From positions 372,001-436,000 of the forward strand of contig NZ_CP119676.1 in NCBI RefSeq assembly GCF_029318635.1: a stretch of 64,000 nucleotides of DNA. The letters run 5' to 3'. Of the stretch, positions 1 to 7,836 are shown one piece after another. The notes under the pieces were generated by a model. It saw only the letters and a list, made by a program, of their open reading frames with translations, had not been told where the DNA came from and made no database searches. The first letter of the stretch is position 1. Each line of letters opens with the position of its first letter. Source of the DNA: Varunaivibrio sulfuroxidans (GTDB lineage Bacteria; Pseudomonadota; Alphaproteobacteria; Rhodospirillales; Magnetovibrionaceae). A program made the translations under genes and the position numbers.

Positions 1-476
1 CGTTGCTCGAAAACGTCACCATCCCGGCTTTGGCGGCCCGCGACGGGGCGTTTAAGGCAAACCTGTTTAAAACCGACCGCAGCCTGAAGGATGTTCATGC
101 GGTGGGCGAGGAGGTTCTGTGCGACGTCGGACTTCAAGATCAGATGCACGAGCAGGCTCGCTATCTTTCCCGTGGGGATAAACGGCGCCTGGAACTGGCG
201 TTGTGTCTGGCGCACCGTCCCCGGCTGATGTTGTTGGACGAGCCGACCGCGGGAATGTCGCGCCATGAAACGGAACGCACCATCGACCTTTTAAAGAAAA
301 TATCGTCTCGCGGCGTGACCAAGGTGATCGTCGAGCACGACATGAGCGTCGTCTTCGCCCTGTCGGACACCATTACCGTTCTCGCCCAGGGGCAAGTCAT
401 CGCCGAGGGCGGTCCCGATGCGGTGCGCGGCAATCCAAAAGTGATCGAAGCCTACCTCGGGGAGGAGCAGGAATGA
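1..476 (+). CDS. ABC transporter ATP-binding protein, LivG-like (5'-truncated)
   Basis: This is the C-terminal part of an ATPase of the branched-chain amino acid/amide importer class; the reading frame runs in from upstream of the window, so the Walker A motif is not visible. Visible motifs are a variant ABC signature LSRGD (residues 55-59 of the visible part, where LSxGQ or LSxGE is usual), Walker B LLDEP (77-81) and the H-loop His of EHD (112). The next gene starts inside its stop codon (ATGA overlap), so the two ATPases are co-translated. Family membership is clear. The substrate cannot be told from here: amino acids, urea or short amides are all possible. Confidence 0.85.
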   Translation, partial: LLENVTIPALAARDGAFKANLFKTDRSLKDVHAVGEEVLCDVGLQDQMHEQARYLSRGDKRRLELALCLAHRPRLMLLDEPTAGMSRHETERTIDLLKKISSRGVTKVIVEHDMSVVFALSDTITVLAQGQVIAEGGPDAVRGNPKVIEAYLGEEQE

Positions 477-1219
477 CCGCCCTTGCACAAAACACCCAGC
501 AGGAATTGCGCGCCGATGCTTTTTTCTCCTGCCGGAACATCAACGCCTATTACGGGGAAAGCTACGTCGTTCAGGATGTCAGTTTCGATATTCACGAAGG
601 TGAGATCGTGGCGCTCCTGGGGCGCAACGGGGCGGGCAAGACATCGACCTTGCGGACTATCGCCCGGGCGCACAACCCGGCGCTGACGTCGGGGGAAATC
701 CACCTGAACGGCACCGCGCTGCATTCCCTGCAGGCCTTCGAAGCCGCCCAGGCGGGGGTCCAACTGGTTCCCGAAGACCGCCGGATCATCCCCGGGATCA
801 CGGTCGAGGAAAACCTTATTTTGGCGCAAATCGAAGGCGCTCCGGGCTGGCCGTTGGCGCGCATTTACGAGCATTTCCCGCGCCTCGCCGAACGGCGCAC
901 GCAACAGGCCACCACCATGTCCGGCGGCGAGCAGCAGATGCTCGCGGTGGCGCGGGCGCTGGCTCGGGATTTGAAACTGTTGCTTCTGGACGAACCCTAC
1001 GAGGGGCTGGCCCCGGTGATCGTCCATGAAATCGAGGCCATCCTGCATGAAGTCAAGGCCCTGGGGATCACCACGGTGATCGTCGAGCAAAATGCCGTCG
1101 CGGCGTTGAAACTCGCCGACAGGGCGATCATCCTCGATGTCGGCGAGGTCGTCTTCACGGGAACCGCCAAAGAGGTCTTGGACAATAAAGAACTACGCGA
1201 AGAATATTTGGCGATCTAG
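473..1219 (+). CDS. ABC transporter ATP-binding protein, LivF-like
   Basis: A complete 248-residue second ATPase of a branched-chain amino acid/amide importer. It shows Walker A GRNGAGKT (50-57), signature MSGGEQQ (149-155), Walker B LLLDEP (170-175) followed by YEGLAP, which is typical of LivF, and a C-terminal dimer segment. It overlaps the preceding LivG-like gene by 4 bp. Such ATPases work in pairs under two membrane permeases and a periplasmic binding protein, which should lie upstream of the window. The nearby acetamidase at 5746 makes an amide substrate conceivable, but that is only inference. Confidence 0.88.
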   Translation: MTALAQNTQQELRADAFFSCRNINAYYGESYVVQDVSFDIHEGEIVALLGRNGAGKTSTLRTIARAHNPALTSGEIHLNGTALHSLQAFEAAQAGVQLVPEDRRIIPGITVEENLILAQIEGAPGWPLARIYEHFPRLAERRTQQATTMSGGEQQMLAVARALARDLKLLLLDEPYEGLAPVIVHEIEAILHEVKALGITTVIVEQNAVAALKLADRAIILDVGEVVFTGTAKEVLDNKELREEYLAI

Positions 1220-1346
1220 TGGTTTGAGTTTAACATTTGAGTCCGATGCAATTGGACACAAATGTGTGAAGAAATCAAACTGCAACAAAAAGATAGATAG
1301 TGGTCGGCCCGATGGTTCGCGGGAGCGAAACGTCGGAGTCGATCCA

Positions 1347-1617
1347 CTAGGGTCAGGACCTCTTCATCTGATACGTCTGGCGGAGATGAATTTAAGTATG
1401 GGTTAGGCGGAAAACCCACCGCAATGGCGCTCATTGCAAGGTTTTTCCAACGACATCCGCGCTTAAATTCATCCCGTCCCGCAGGAATTTGTGAAAAATG
1501 CCCCAAGAGCGTCGTCGAAGACTTTTGAAAGTGAACGGCACTTCCGGCAAGTCTTCTCCCAGGCTTGTGACATTTTTCACAAACCAGACGCACCAGATGA
1601 AGAGGTCCTGACCCTAG
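1347..1617. mobile_element. MITE-like palindromic element, 271 bp
   Basis: The 548-bp gap between the ABC gene and the response regulator holds a structured element. Its ends (1347-1380 and 1584-1617) are inverted repeats of 34 bp with 32 matches; the outermost 24 bp are identical. Nested inside are further perfect inverted pairs: GATGAATTTAAG at 1385-1396 with 1462-1473, TTTGTGAAAAATG at 1488-1500 with 1571-1583, and GAAGACTT at 1517-1524 with 1549-1556. Both ends read CTAG at the boundary, which may include a duplicated TA or CTAG target. No transposase is encoded, so it would be a non-autonomous element mobilised in trans. I see no gene in the remainder of the gap. Confidence 0.6.
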
Positions 1618-1767
1618 GACCGCGCCGACCCGAAGACTCGTGCCGCCGACGGTATCCCCGTGGTGCGCGGTTCTCTTTCCAAGGGAAGCCATGACAAGAG
1701 GCGTTACGATGCGCTAATGTTAAAAAAAAGAAATGGGCGCGTCGCGGTCTAGGGATGGCTTGGGAGT

Positions 1768-2175
1768 ATGGCGTATTCGGTTTTGCTCGTCGAAGACGAG
1801 CCAAATATTGTGCTGTCGTTGCAGTTTATCATGAAACAGGCGGGATTTGACGTCCGTGTGGCGACGGACGGCGTGCTTGCGATCGATGCGCTGGAGCAGG
1901 CGCGCGCCGACGTTGTCCTGTTGGATATCATGTTGCCCAAGCGCGATGGTTTCGCGGTGTGCGAAATGATCAAGGGGACGCCCCGGTGGGCGGACGTCAA
2001 GGTTGTCATGCTGTCGGCGAAAAGCCGTGACGCCGATAAGGAACGGGCGAAGGCCGTTGGGGCCGACGATTTTATCACCAAACCTTTTTCGACCCGGGAA
2101 TTAAGCGAACGGCTGGTTCGAATCGTCGAAAACCAGGGCGATCGGCTTGCCGCGCACGGTAAAACACGGAATTGA
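1768..2175 (+). CDS. single-domain response regulator (CheY-like)
   Basis: A 135-residue receiver protein without output domain. It has the acidic pair E9-D10, phosphoacceptor D53 in LLDIMLP, a Ser in the MLSAKS strand and the conserved Lys in FITKPF. It precedes a small membrane protein and an SLC5-type sensor kinase in the same direction, so it is probably a partner of that kinase or a phosphate-relay intermediate. Families such as CbrA/CbrB and CrbS/CrbR normally pair the kinase with a DNA-binding regulator; here the adjacent regulator has no DNA-binding part, so the final output must lie elsewhere or act through protein contact. Confidence 0.85.
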   Translation: MAYSVLLVEDEPNIVLSLQFIMKQAGFDVRVATDGVLAIDALEQARADVVLLDIMLPKRDGFAVCEMIKGTPRWADVKVVMLSAKSRDADKERAKAVGADDFITKPFSTRELSERLVRIVENQGDRLAAHGKTRN

Positions 2176-2273
2176 CGGACGTTCGAACCCCGGGCGATAC
2201 CGCGCCGGACGCCAGGGTTGACGCCGGGATCGACGCCAAGGCTGACGCCAAGAGTGATGGTAGGGAACCATGA
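2172..2273 (+). CDS. possible translationally coupled mini-ORF (33 aa)
   Basis: A TTG codon at 2172 overlaps the stop of the response regulator (TTGA), and the frame stays open to a TGA at 2271-2273 that overlaps the ATG of the next gene (ATGA). The predicted product is 33 residues, very rich in Asp and Ala, with a four-residue periodicity D-A-x-x encoded by a 12-bp DNA repeat. The double stop/start overlap is what draws attention; a 33-codon open frame in GC-rich DNA can also be chance. It may serve only to carry ribosomes across the gap. Function unknown. Confidence 0.25.
   Translation: MTDVRTPGDTAPDARVDAGIDAKADAKSDGREP
2208..2255. repeat. four tandem copies of a 12-bp unit
   Basis: The units GACGCCAGGGTT, GACGCCGGGATC, GACGCCAAGGCT and GACGCCAAGAGT follow each other without spacer, all sharing GACGCC. 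They fill most of the space between the response regulator and the small membrane protein gene. Being a multiple of three, the array keeps one frame open. Copy number could vary between strains. Confidence 0.8.
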
Positions 2274-2530
2274 TCCGAACGCACCGTAAGAAAGAATCTT
2301 CGATCGTCCTGCTGTGTTTTTTTCTGCTTATTTTTTTTCCGCCTATTTTGGGAATTTATAACCGGGAGTTCCTGATCGGGGGAATGCCCGTGGCCTATCT
2401 GACCCTGTACGGGGCGTGGTTGGCCCTCATCGTTTTGATTGCCATCGGCGCGCGACGACAAATCGACCCCACCGCGCCCGTCTCGAACCGCGATACGTCT
2501 TCGCCCCCTCCGCCCTCGGTGGATTCGTGA
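2270..2530 (+). CDS. small two-helix membrane protein, CbrX-like
   Basis: An 86-residue protein with a basic N-terminus (RTHRKK), two hydrophobic helices (about residues 10-28 and 38-60) and a polar Pro/Ser-rich tail. Its stop codon TGA (2528-2530) overlaps the ATG of the SLC5-histidine kinase. In Pseudomonas a small hydrophobic gene, cbrX, sits in the same place before cbrA and is translationally coupled to it; position, size and topology match, although I cannot check sequence similarity. It may be a small subunit of the SLC5 module, as YhdT-type proteins are for sodium symporters. That role is inferred. Confidence 0.7.
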   Translation: MIRTHRKKESSIVLLCFFLLIFFPPILGIYNREFLIGGMPVAYLTLYGAWLALIVLIAIGARRQIDPTAPVSNRDTSSPPPPSVDS

Positions 2531-5283
2531 TGCTCGGCGGTTTGGTCGTTGGCGTGTCTTTTGCCTATTTGGGAGGGCTGTTCGCCATTGCTTCGTACGG
2601 CGAGCGGCGTGCCGCCCAAGGGCGCAGCCTGACCAAAAACCCTTACGTTTACACCCTATCGCTGGCGGTTTATTGCACGTCGTGGACCTTCTACGGCAGC
2701 GTCGGGCGGGCGGCCCACACGGGGTTGGATTTTCTGCCCATCTATATCGGTCCGACCTTGATGTTCGCGGTGTGGCCGCTGGTCTGGGTCAAGATCGTGC
2801 GCATTTGCAAGGTTAACCGCATCACCTCCATCGCCGATTTCATTTCCTCGCGTTACGGCAAAAATGTCACATTAGGCGCCATGGTGACGGTGATCGCCGT
2901 TATCGGCATTACCCCCTACATCGCCCTTCAACTGAAATCGATCGCCACCAGTTATAACATCCTGGTGGATTTTCGGGGGACTCCGGCCACCTCGGGGGGG
3001 CATTTGTTCGCCATGGATACGACCTTGATCGTGGCGTTAATCTTGGCAATGTTCGCGATTTTGTTCGGCACCCGCCACATCACTTCGAACGAACACCACG
3101 AAGGCCTAGTGACGGCGATCGCCTTCGAATCCCTGATTAAGCTTTTCGCTTTTGTCGCGGTTGGCGTTTTCGTCACTTTTAGCGTCCATGGCGGGTTCGG
3201 CGATCTGTTCGCCAAGGCCATGGCGCGGGCGGATCTAAGAAAGCTTCTTACGGTCAGTAACGATCCGGGGTACAGCCAGTGGGTCACCATGACGCTGCTT
3301 AGTATGGCGGCGATTTTGTTCCTGCCGCGCCAATTTTATATCACCGCCGTGGAAAACTCGGGCGAGCGACAGTTACGCACGGCGGTCTGGCTGTTTCCGC
3401 TTTATTTACTGGCGAGCAATATTTTCGTGCTGCCGATCGCGCTTGGCGGCAAAATGATTTTTGCCGGCAACGGCGCCGACGCCGATATGTTCGTGTTGAC
3501 GGTACCCATTCATTTCGGGCAAGGCGCCTTGGCTCTGTTCGCCTTCGTCGGCGGTCTGTCGGCGGCGACGTCGATGGTGATCGTCGCCTCGATCGCGCTA
3601 TCGACGATGGTTTGCAACAATCTTGCCATGCCCTTCCTGTTGCGCTGGCGGCGCGCGCATATCGACATGCGCGGCGACGTCTCGATGTTGCTGCTGACGA
3701 TAAGACGCACCAGTATCGTCGCGATTTTGTTGCTGGGGTACGGCTATTTCCGCATCGCCAGCGAATCGTACTCCTTGGTGACGATCGGATTGGTTTCATT
3801 TTCCGCCATCGCCCAATTCGCCCCGGCGATGCTGGGGGGGATGTTTTGGAAGGGGGCGACCCGAAGGGGGGCGCAGACGGGCCTTTTGTTGGGGTTTGGA
3901 GTCTGGATATATACTCTTTTACTGCCGTCATTTTCGCAATCGGGATGGCTCGATATCGGTTTTGTCCAGCATGGACCTTTCGCTATAGGGTTTCTTAAAC
4001 CCTATGCCTTGTTCGGTCTCACCGGTTTTGACCACCTGTCCCATTCCCTGTTTTGGAGCATGGTGTTCAATATCGGCGGGTTTGTCGGGGTCTCCGTTAC
4101 GGGGTGGCAAAGCGCCATAGAACGCATTCAGGCGACGTCCTTTGTCGATGTCTTCGCGCGCACCGAAGGCGGCGATAATTCCCGTTACTGGCGGGGTTCG
4201 GCGAGTATCGGCGAGCTGCGTGCATTGTTGGCGCGGTTTCTGGGAGATGACGCCGCCAGGCGCGATTTGGAGGCGTTCGCCGCGGCGCGTGGCGGTGCGT
4301 TGGACCCCACTAAGGATGCCGACACGGCCCTGATCCATCATGCCGAAAAGGTCCTGGCCGGAGCGATCGGTTCAGCCGCCGCGCGGGTCATGATCGCGAC
4401 CGTGGTCAAGGGCGAAGTCGTGGGTCTGGACGCCGTTTATTCGATTTTGGACGAAACGACCCAGGTGATCGAATATTCACGGATGTTGGAAATCAAGTCG
4501 GCCCAGCTCGAAGAAATGGCGGTCAAATTACAAGCGGCGAACAACCGCCTAAAGGAATTCGATTCCCTAAAGGACGATTTTCTTTCCACCGTCAGTCACG
4601 AGTTGCGCACTCCGCTGACATCCATTCGCGCGTTTGGTGAAATTCTCTCCGGCGGAGAGGATATCGCCCCATGGCAGCGCCAAAAGTTTCTGATGGTGAT
4701 CACCCAGGAAAGCGAACGACTGACGCGTCTGATCGATCAAATTCTGGATCTCGCCAAAATGGAGGCGGGGCGCATGGATTGGCGGATACGCGATGTCGAT
4801 TTGAGCGAAGCGTTAAATCAAGCCCTGACGGCGATGAGCGGTTTAATGCACGAGCATGGGGTAACGCTGCACAGCGTCATTGAGGAAAACCTTCCTCCGG
4901 TGCGCGCGGACCGGGACCAATTCATTCAGGTTGCGACTAATTTGTTGTCCAATGCGGCCAAATTTTGCCGTCATCCGGGAGGCGAGGTCGAGGTTGTCGC
5001 GCGCAAGGCGGGGGACGTGATCGTGGTCAGCGTGCGTGATAACGGCGACGGTATCCTGCCGGAAAACAGAGAGTATATCTTCGAAAAATTCCATCAAACC
5101 AATCAGGCGACGAACCAAATGCCGCGGGGAACGGGACTGGGATTGGCCATCTGCCGGCAGATCATTACATTTTTTGGAGGGAGAATATGGGTGGAACCGG
5201 CCAAGGATGGAGGTGCGCGATTTGTTTTTCAGGTTCCCATCGCCGCGTCGCCCGCTCCGCGCCATTTCGATCCAGAGGTTTAG
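2530..5283 (+). CDS. SLC5-transporter/histidine-kinase fusion (CbrA/CrbS-like)
   Basis: A 917-residue sensor. Residues 1 to about 540 form a sodium:solute symporter (SLC5) domain with about 13 membrane helices; this is followed by a STAC-like linker helix region (YWRGSASIGELRALL), a coiled-coil stretch ending KEFDSLKDDFL, a HisKA domain with phospho-acceptor H690 in SHELRTP, and a C-terminal HATPase_c with DNGDG and GTGLGL boxes. Start 2530 was chosen because it overlaps the previous stop and begins the first membrane helix. Family members sense or couple to nutrient transport (histidine in CbrA, acetate-related in CrbS); the ligand here is unknown. The kinase domain is intact. Confidence 0.92.
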   Translation: MLGGLVVGVSFAYLGGLFAIASYGERRAAQGRSLTKNPYVYTLSLAVYCTSWTFYGSVGRAAHTGLDFLPIYIGPTLMFAVWPLVWVKIVRICKVNRITSIADFISSRYGKNVTLGAMVTVIAVIGITPYIALQLKSIATSYNILVDFRGTPATSGGHLFAMDTTLIVALILAMFAILFGTRHITSNEHHEGLVTAIAFESLIKLFAFVAVGVFVTFSVHGGFGDLFAKAMARADLRKLLTVSNDPGYSQWVTMTLLSMAAILFLPRQFYITAVENSGERQLRTAVWLFPLYLLASNIFVLPIALGGKMIFAGNGADADMFVLTVPIHFGQGALALFAFVGGLSAATSMVIVASIALSTMVCNNLAMPFLLRWRRAHIDMRGDVSMLLLTIRRTSIVAILLLGYGYFRIASESYSLVTIGLVSFSAIAQFAPAMLGGMFWKGATRRGAQTGLLLGFGVWIYTLLLPSFSQSGWLDIGFVQHGPFAIGFLKPYALFGLTGFDHLSHSLFWSMVFNIGGFVGVSVTGWQSAIERIQATSFVDVFARTEGGDNSRYWRGSASIGELRALLARFLGDDAARRDLEAFAAARGGALDPTKDADTALIHHAEKVLAGAIGSAAARVMIATVVKGEVVGLDAVYSILDETTQVIEYSRMLEIKSAQLEEMAVKLQAANNRLKEFDSLKDDFLSTVSHELRTPLTSIRAFGEILSGGEDIAPWQRQKFLMVITQESERLTRLIDQILDLAKMEAGRMDWRIRDVDLSEALNQALTAMSGLMHEHGVTLHSVIEENLPPVRADRDQFIQVATNLLSNAAKFCRHPGGEVEVVARKAGDVIVVSVRDNGDGILPENREYIFEKFHQTNQATNQMPRGTGLGLAICRQIITFFGGRIWVEPAKDGGARFVFQVPIAASPAPRHFDPEV

Positions 5284-5745
5284 GATTGCGCGGGAAAACG
5301 ACACCCTGAGCGACAATATGCGCCTCCCTGTGGAAGGGGCGCACGTTCCTTGTGCACGGCTATTCCAGAGGCCGTTTTGCCTGCTTTATCGTTCCCCAAT
5401 GCACCGTTCTCGGCTACACTTAAGGGTGTTTTGAAATGGTGTTTGCGGGGTGCGTCCAATTTTCTGGAAATACACCCATTGCGCCTCGTGACGGGCTTTG
5501 CGGCGATAAGCCCGCGAGCTTTATCTGAAACGCCGGTTCGGCGAACCATATGCGAACCTTCCCATCGGTGCGGAAAAGCTTATCGGGCATGCGTCCGTGA
5601 CGAAAAAACGCCATTGGAGGGAGGAATTTCCCTCATCCGCCAAGGCGTCTGCCCCGCTTACCGTCGTGTCGAAGGGCTGCAAAAAAATTCGAAGCGTGGC
5701 GACGCCTGTTCGTCTCGATTTTTAGGTTTTGAAAGGAGTCTCACA
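5284..5745. other. 462-bp leader region before the acetamidase
   Basis: No convincing gene. The acetamidase frame is open from about 5350 without a stop, but the translated stretch is Cys/Arg-rich and not protein-like. A hairpin GAGGGA-loop-TCCCTC lies near 5617-5634. I could not recognise a known riboswitch or a sigma54 site. A 5' regulatory leader is possible, given that amidase genes are usually inducible. Confidence 0.4.
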
Positions 5746-7080
5746 ATGGCATTAGCTAAAAAACGCATTTCTCCGGAGCAAGTCAAAGCCCAGCGCAACG
5801 TGGTCGTGCAGACATACACCAACGGTATTCTCGACCCCAATCAACCCATGCTGGGACCGGTCGAGGATGGCGGTACGATCATCGCCAACACCGCCCCGGG
5901 CTGTTGGGGACCAATGATCACGCCAAGGCTACGCGGTGGCCATGAAGTCACTCAACCGGTCTATGTCGAGGGCGCCACGCCGGGTGACGCGGTGGCCTTG
6001 CGAATCCGTCAAGTCACGGTGACGTCGATTGCGACGTCTTCCGGTCACGACACCTCGCCGGAAGGCTATTTTCTTGGCGACCCCTACGTGGCGGCGCGCT
6101 GCCCGACCTGCGACAAGCTGTGGCCCGAAACCCATGTGGAGGGGATCGGTCCGAAGGCCGTCATTTGCGACGACTGCGGCAATCCGGTAACGCCATTCCA
6201 GTTCGTGCATGGCTATACAGTTGTTTTCGATGACACGCGTCGCGTGGGTGTAACGATGCCCAAGGCTGCGGCGGAGAAAATCGCCGCTAACGCCGCGCAT
6301 TACGCGGTCCTTCCGGATGGTTCCGTGCAACACCCCATTCTTACGTTCGCCGCTTCGGACATGGCGGGCGTCATGGTGCGGATGCGTCCTTTCATGGGAC
6401 AGCTCGGATCGACGCCATCCATGCCGATGCCGGATTCGCACAACGCGGGAGATTTTGGCCCCTTCCTCGTCGGCGCGCCGCATCCATACGCGATCACGAA
6501 AGAGGATCTTGCCAAACATCGCACGGACGGGCACCTGGATATTGACGCCGTCAGGGCGGGGGCCATTCTCGTCGTCCCGGTCAAGGTCGAGGGCGCGGGT
6601 ATTTACATGGGGGATATGCACGCCCTGCAGGGGGACGGCGAAATTGCCGGACACACGATGGATGTCGCCGGCAGCGTCACGTTGCAGGTCGAAGTCGTGA
6701 AAGGGCGAGCCCTTGACGGCCCCGTTCTTTTCCCTCTTGTCGAGGATTTACCGCCCCTGGCCCGACCGTTTAACGATCGTGAAAGGGCCAAGGCGCAGCA
6801 GTTGGCGCAGCAATGGGGCCTGGATGCGCTCGAAGAATCCGCACCGATTTCGATCGTCGGTTCGGGACCGAACCTCAATGACGCGACCGAGAATGGACTG
6901 CGGCGGGCGGCGGATTTGTTGGATATGAGCGTCGCCGAAGTGCGTAACCGCGCCACCGTCACCGGGGCGATCGAGATCGGCCGTAGTCCCGGCGTGGTTC
7001 AGGTCACTTTCCTTGCGCCGATGTGTAAGCTTGAGCAAGCGGGCCTCGCAAAATTCGCCCGCGAGCAGTACGGGCTTTAG
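5746..7080 (+). CDS. acetamidase/formamidase family protein
   Basis: A 444-residue amidohydrolase of the FmdA/AmdA family, expected to hydrolyse formamide, acetamide or a related short amide to ammonia and the acid in the cytoplasm. Start 5746 follows the ribosome site GAAAGGAG at the right spacing. Family-like features are NTAPGCWGPM near the N-terminus, GxxPGDAV, the central SMPMPDSHNAGDFG region, and IYMGDMHALQGDGE, in which the acidic and His residues fit a metal-dependent active site. A small insert carries two CxxC pairs (C119/C122 and C141/C144) resembling a zinc ribbon. Its ammonia product links it to nitrogen scavenging; the ABC importer and NtrBC genes of this window are plausible partners. 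Confidence 0.87.
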   Translation: MALAKKRISPEQVKAQRNVVVQTYTNGILDPNQPMLGPVEDGGTIIANTAPGCWGPMITPRLRGGHEVTQPVYVEGATPGDAVALRIRQVTVTSIATSSGHDTSPEGYFLGDPYVAARCPTCDKLWPETHVEGIGPKAVICDDCGNPVTPFQFVHGYTVVFDDTRRVGVTMPKAAAEKIAANAAHYAVLPDGSVQHPILTFAASDMAGVMVRMRPFMGQLGSTPSMPMPDSHNAGDFGPFLVGAPHPYAITKEDLAKHRTDGHLDIDAVRAGAILVVPVKVEGAGIYMGDMHALQGDGEIAGHTMDVAGSVTLQVEVVKGRALDGPVLFPLVEDLPPLARPFNDRERAKAQQLAQQWGLDALEESAPISIVGSGPNLNDATENGLRRAADLLDMSVAEVRNRATVTGAIEIGRSPGVVQVTFLAPMCKLEQAGLAKFAREQYGL

Positions 7081-7093
7081 GCCCTGACTCTAG
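7080..7093 (-). repeat. 14-bp motif like the end of the MITE at 1347
   Basis: Read on the minus strand this is CTAGAGTCAGGGCC, two mismatches from the first 14 bp of the MITE terminus (CTAGGGTCAGGACC). It directly abuts the acetamidase stop codon. A near-identical copy lies at 11900. Either a solo remnant of such an element or a shared short signal. Confidence 0.4.
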
Positions 7094-7504
7094 CCACCTG
7101 CGGTTCTATTTGGTGAAATTTCCGAATTCCTTCTTGGGGCGTCACCACGCAAAGCGCCGTGCATCCGTTACCGCACATCCTCCGTACATTCGTGGGGGAG
7201 GGGCGTTTCGCGCAACCATCGGAAGCGGCAGTCGATTTGAGGCTATATCGAATATAAAATATAAATCAAAAAATAGAAATATCAGGAGTGGTCAATACTG
7301 TCATTGACATGATGAAATCGTTTGTTAACAATTGTGTCATTAAGATGTTATTGGCGCATTTCGAGAATATTTTTTTCTTTTTTATGACGCCATTCGTTCG
7401 CTTATGGGTCGGTTCCAATTGGATTTTGGCCTGTTTTCGAGGTTAAGTGGTTTCAAGGTCGTCTTCGATTTGCGCGACCTAATTCAGGTTGAGGTCCTAT
7501 CGAT
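7094..7504. other. intergenic region, partly AT-rich, possible promoter
   Basis: No gene seen. GC content drops sharply between about 7235 and 7380. A TTGACA at 7304-7309 followed 16 bp later by TAACAA could be a sigma70 promoter for the small gene at 7505, though the transcript leader would be about 165 nt. Confidence 0.35.
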
Positions 7505-7735
7505 ATGTTACAGATTCGCCCTAGAAACACGGTGTTTGTCTTTACAATTTATAACAAAACTGTCCGCGCCTTGGTGAAGGAAAATAAAAGCCATTTCTTT
7601 TTCGAGGACCACTGGGCCGATGACCATGTGCAGGATGTCGAGGCCAGGGATGAGGCCGAGGCTATCGCTGTTATTCAAGGTCGTTTTCCCCCCGAGGATG
7701 GATTTATCATCGCGGCCATCTCCGAGAGGCGATGA
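7505..7735 (+). CDS. hypothetical small protein (76 aa)
   Basis: A 76-residue, mostly soluble, acidic protein with a short beta-rich N-terminal half (TVFVFTIYNKTVRALV) and a later stretch rich in Asp and Glu (DHVQDVEARDEAEA). A GAGGT ribosome site lies about 9 nt before the ATG. No signal peptide, membrane helix or known motif is visible. Codon use fits the genome and the gene stands alone between two intergenic regions. I do not recognise the family. Confidence 0.6.
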   Translation: MLQIRPRNTVFVFTIYNKTVRALVKENKSHFFFEDHWADDHVQDVEARDEAEAIAVIQGRFPPEDGFIIAAISERR

Positions 7736-7836
7736 AGCGTCTCGTCCTTGCGAGAAGGCGCCTTGCCCGGTTTCGCTCCGTCGTGCGAGGTCCTCGTGCG
7801 GGGTGTGCTTATCCTTGAAGCCGCGTTGGCAGGTGC

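Noticed and set aside
5350-5745. Open frame extending the acetamidase 132 codons upstream
   Set aside because: The translated stretch is Cys/Arg-rich and not protein-like, and a good ribosome site with a family-length start lies at 5746.
5929-6654. 241-codon minus-strand frame inside the acetamidase gene
   Set aside because: Antisense shadow of a strongly supported gene, typical of GC-rich DNA; the product is His/Arg-rich with no family look.
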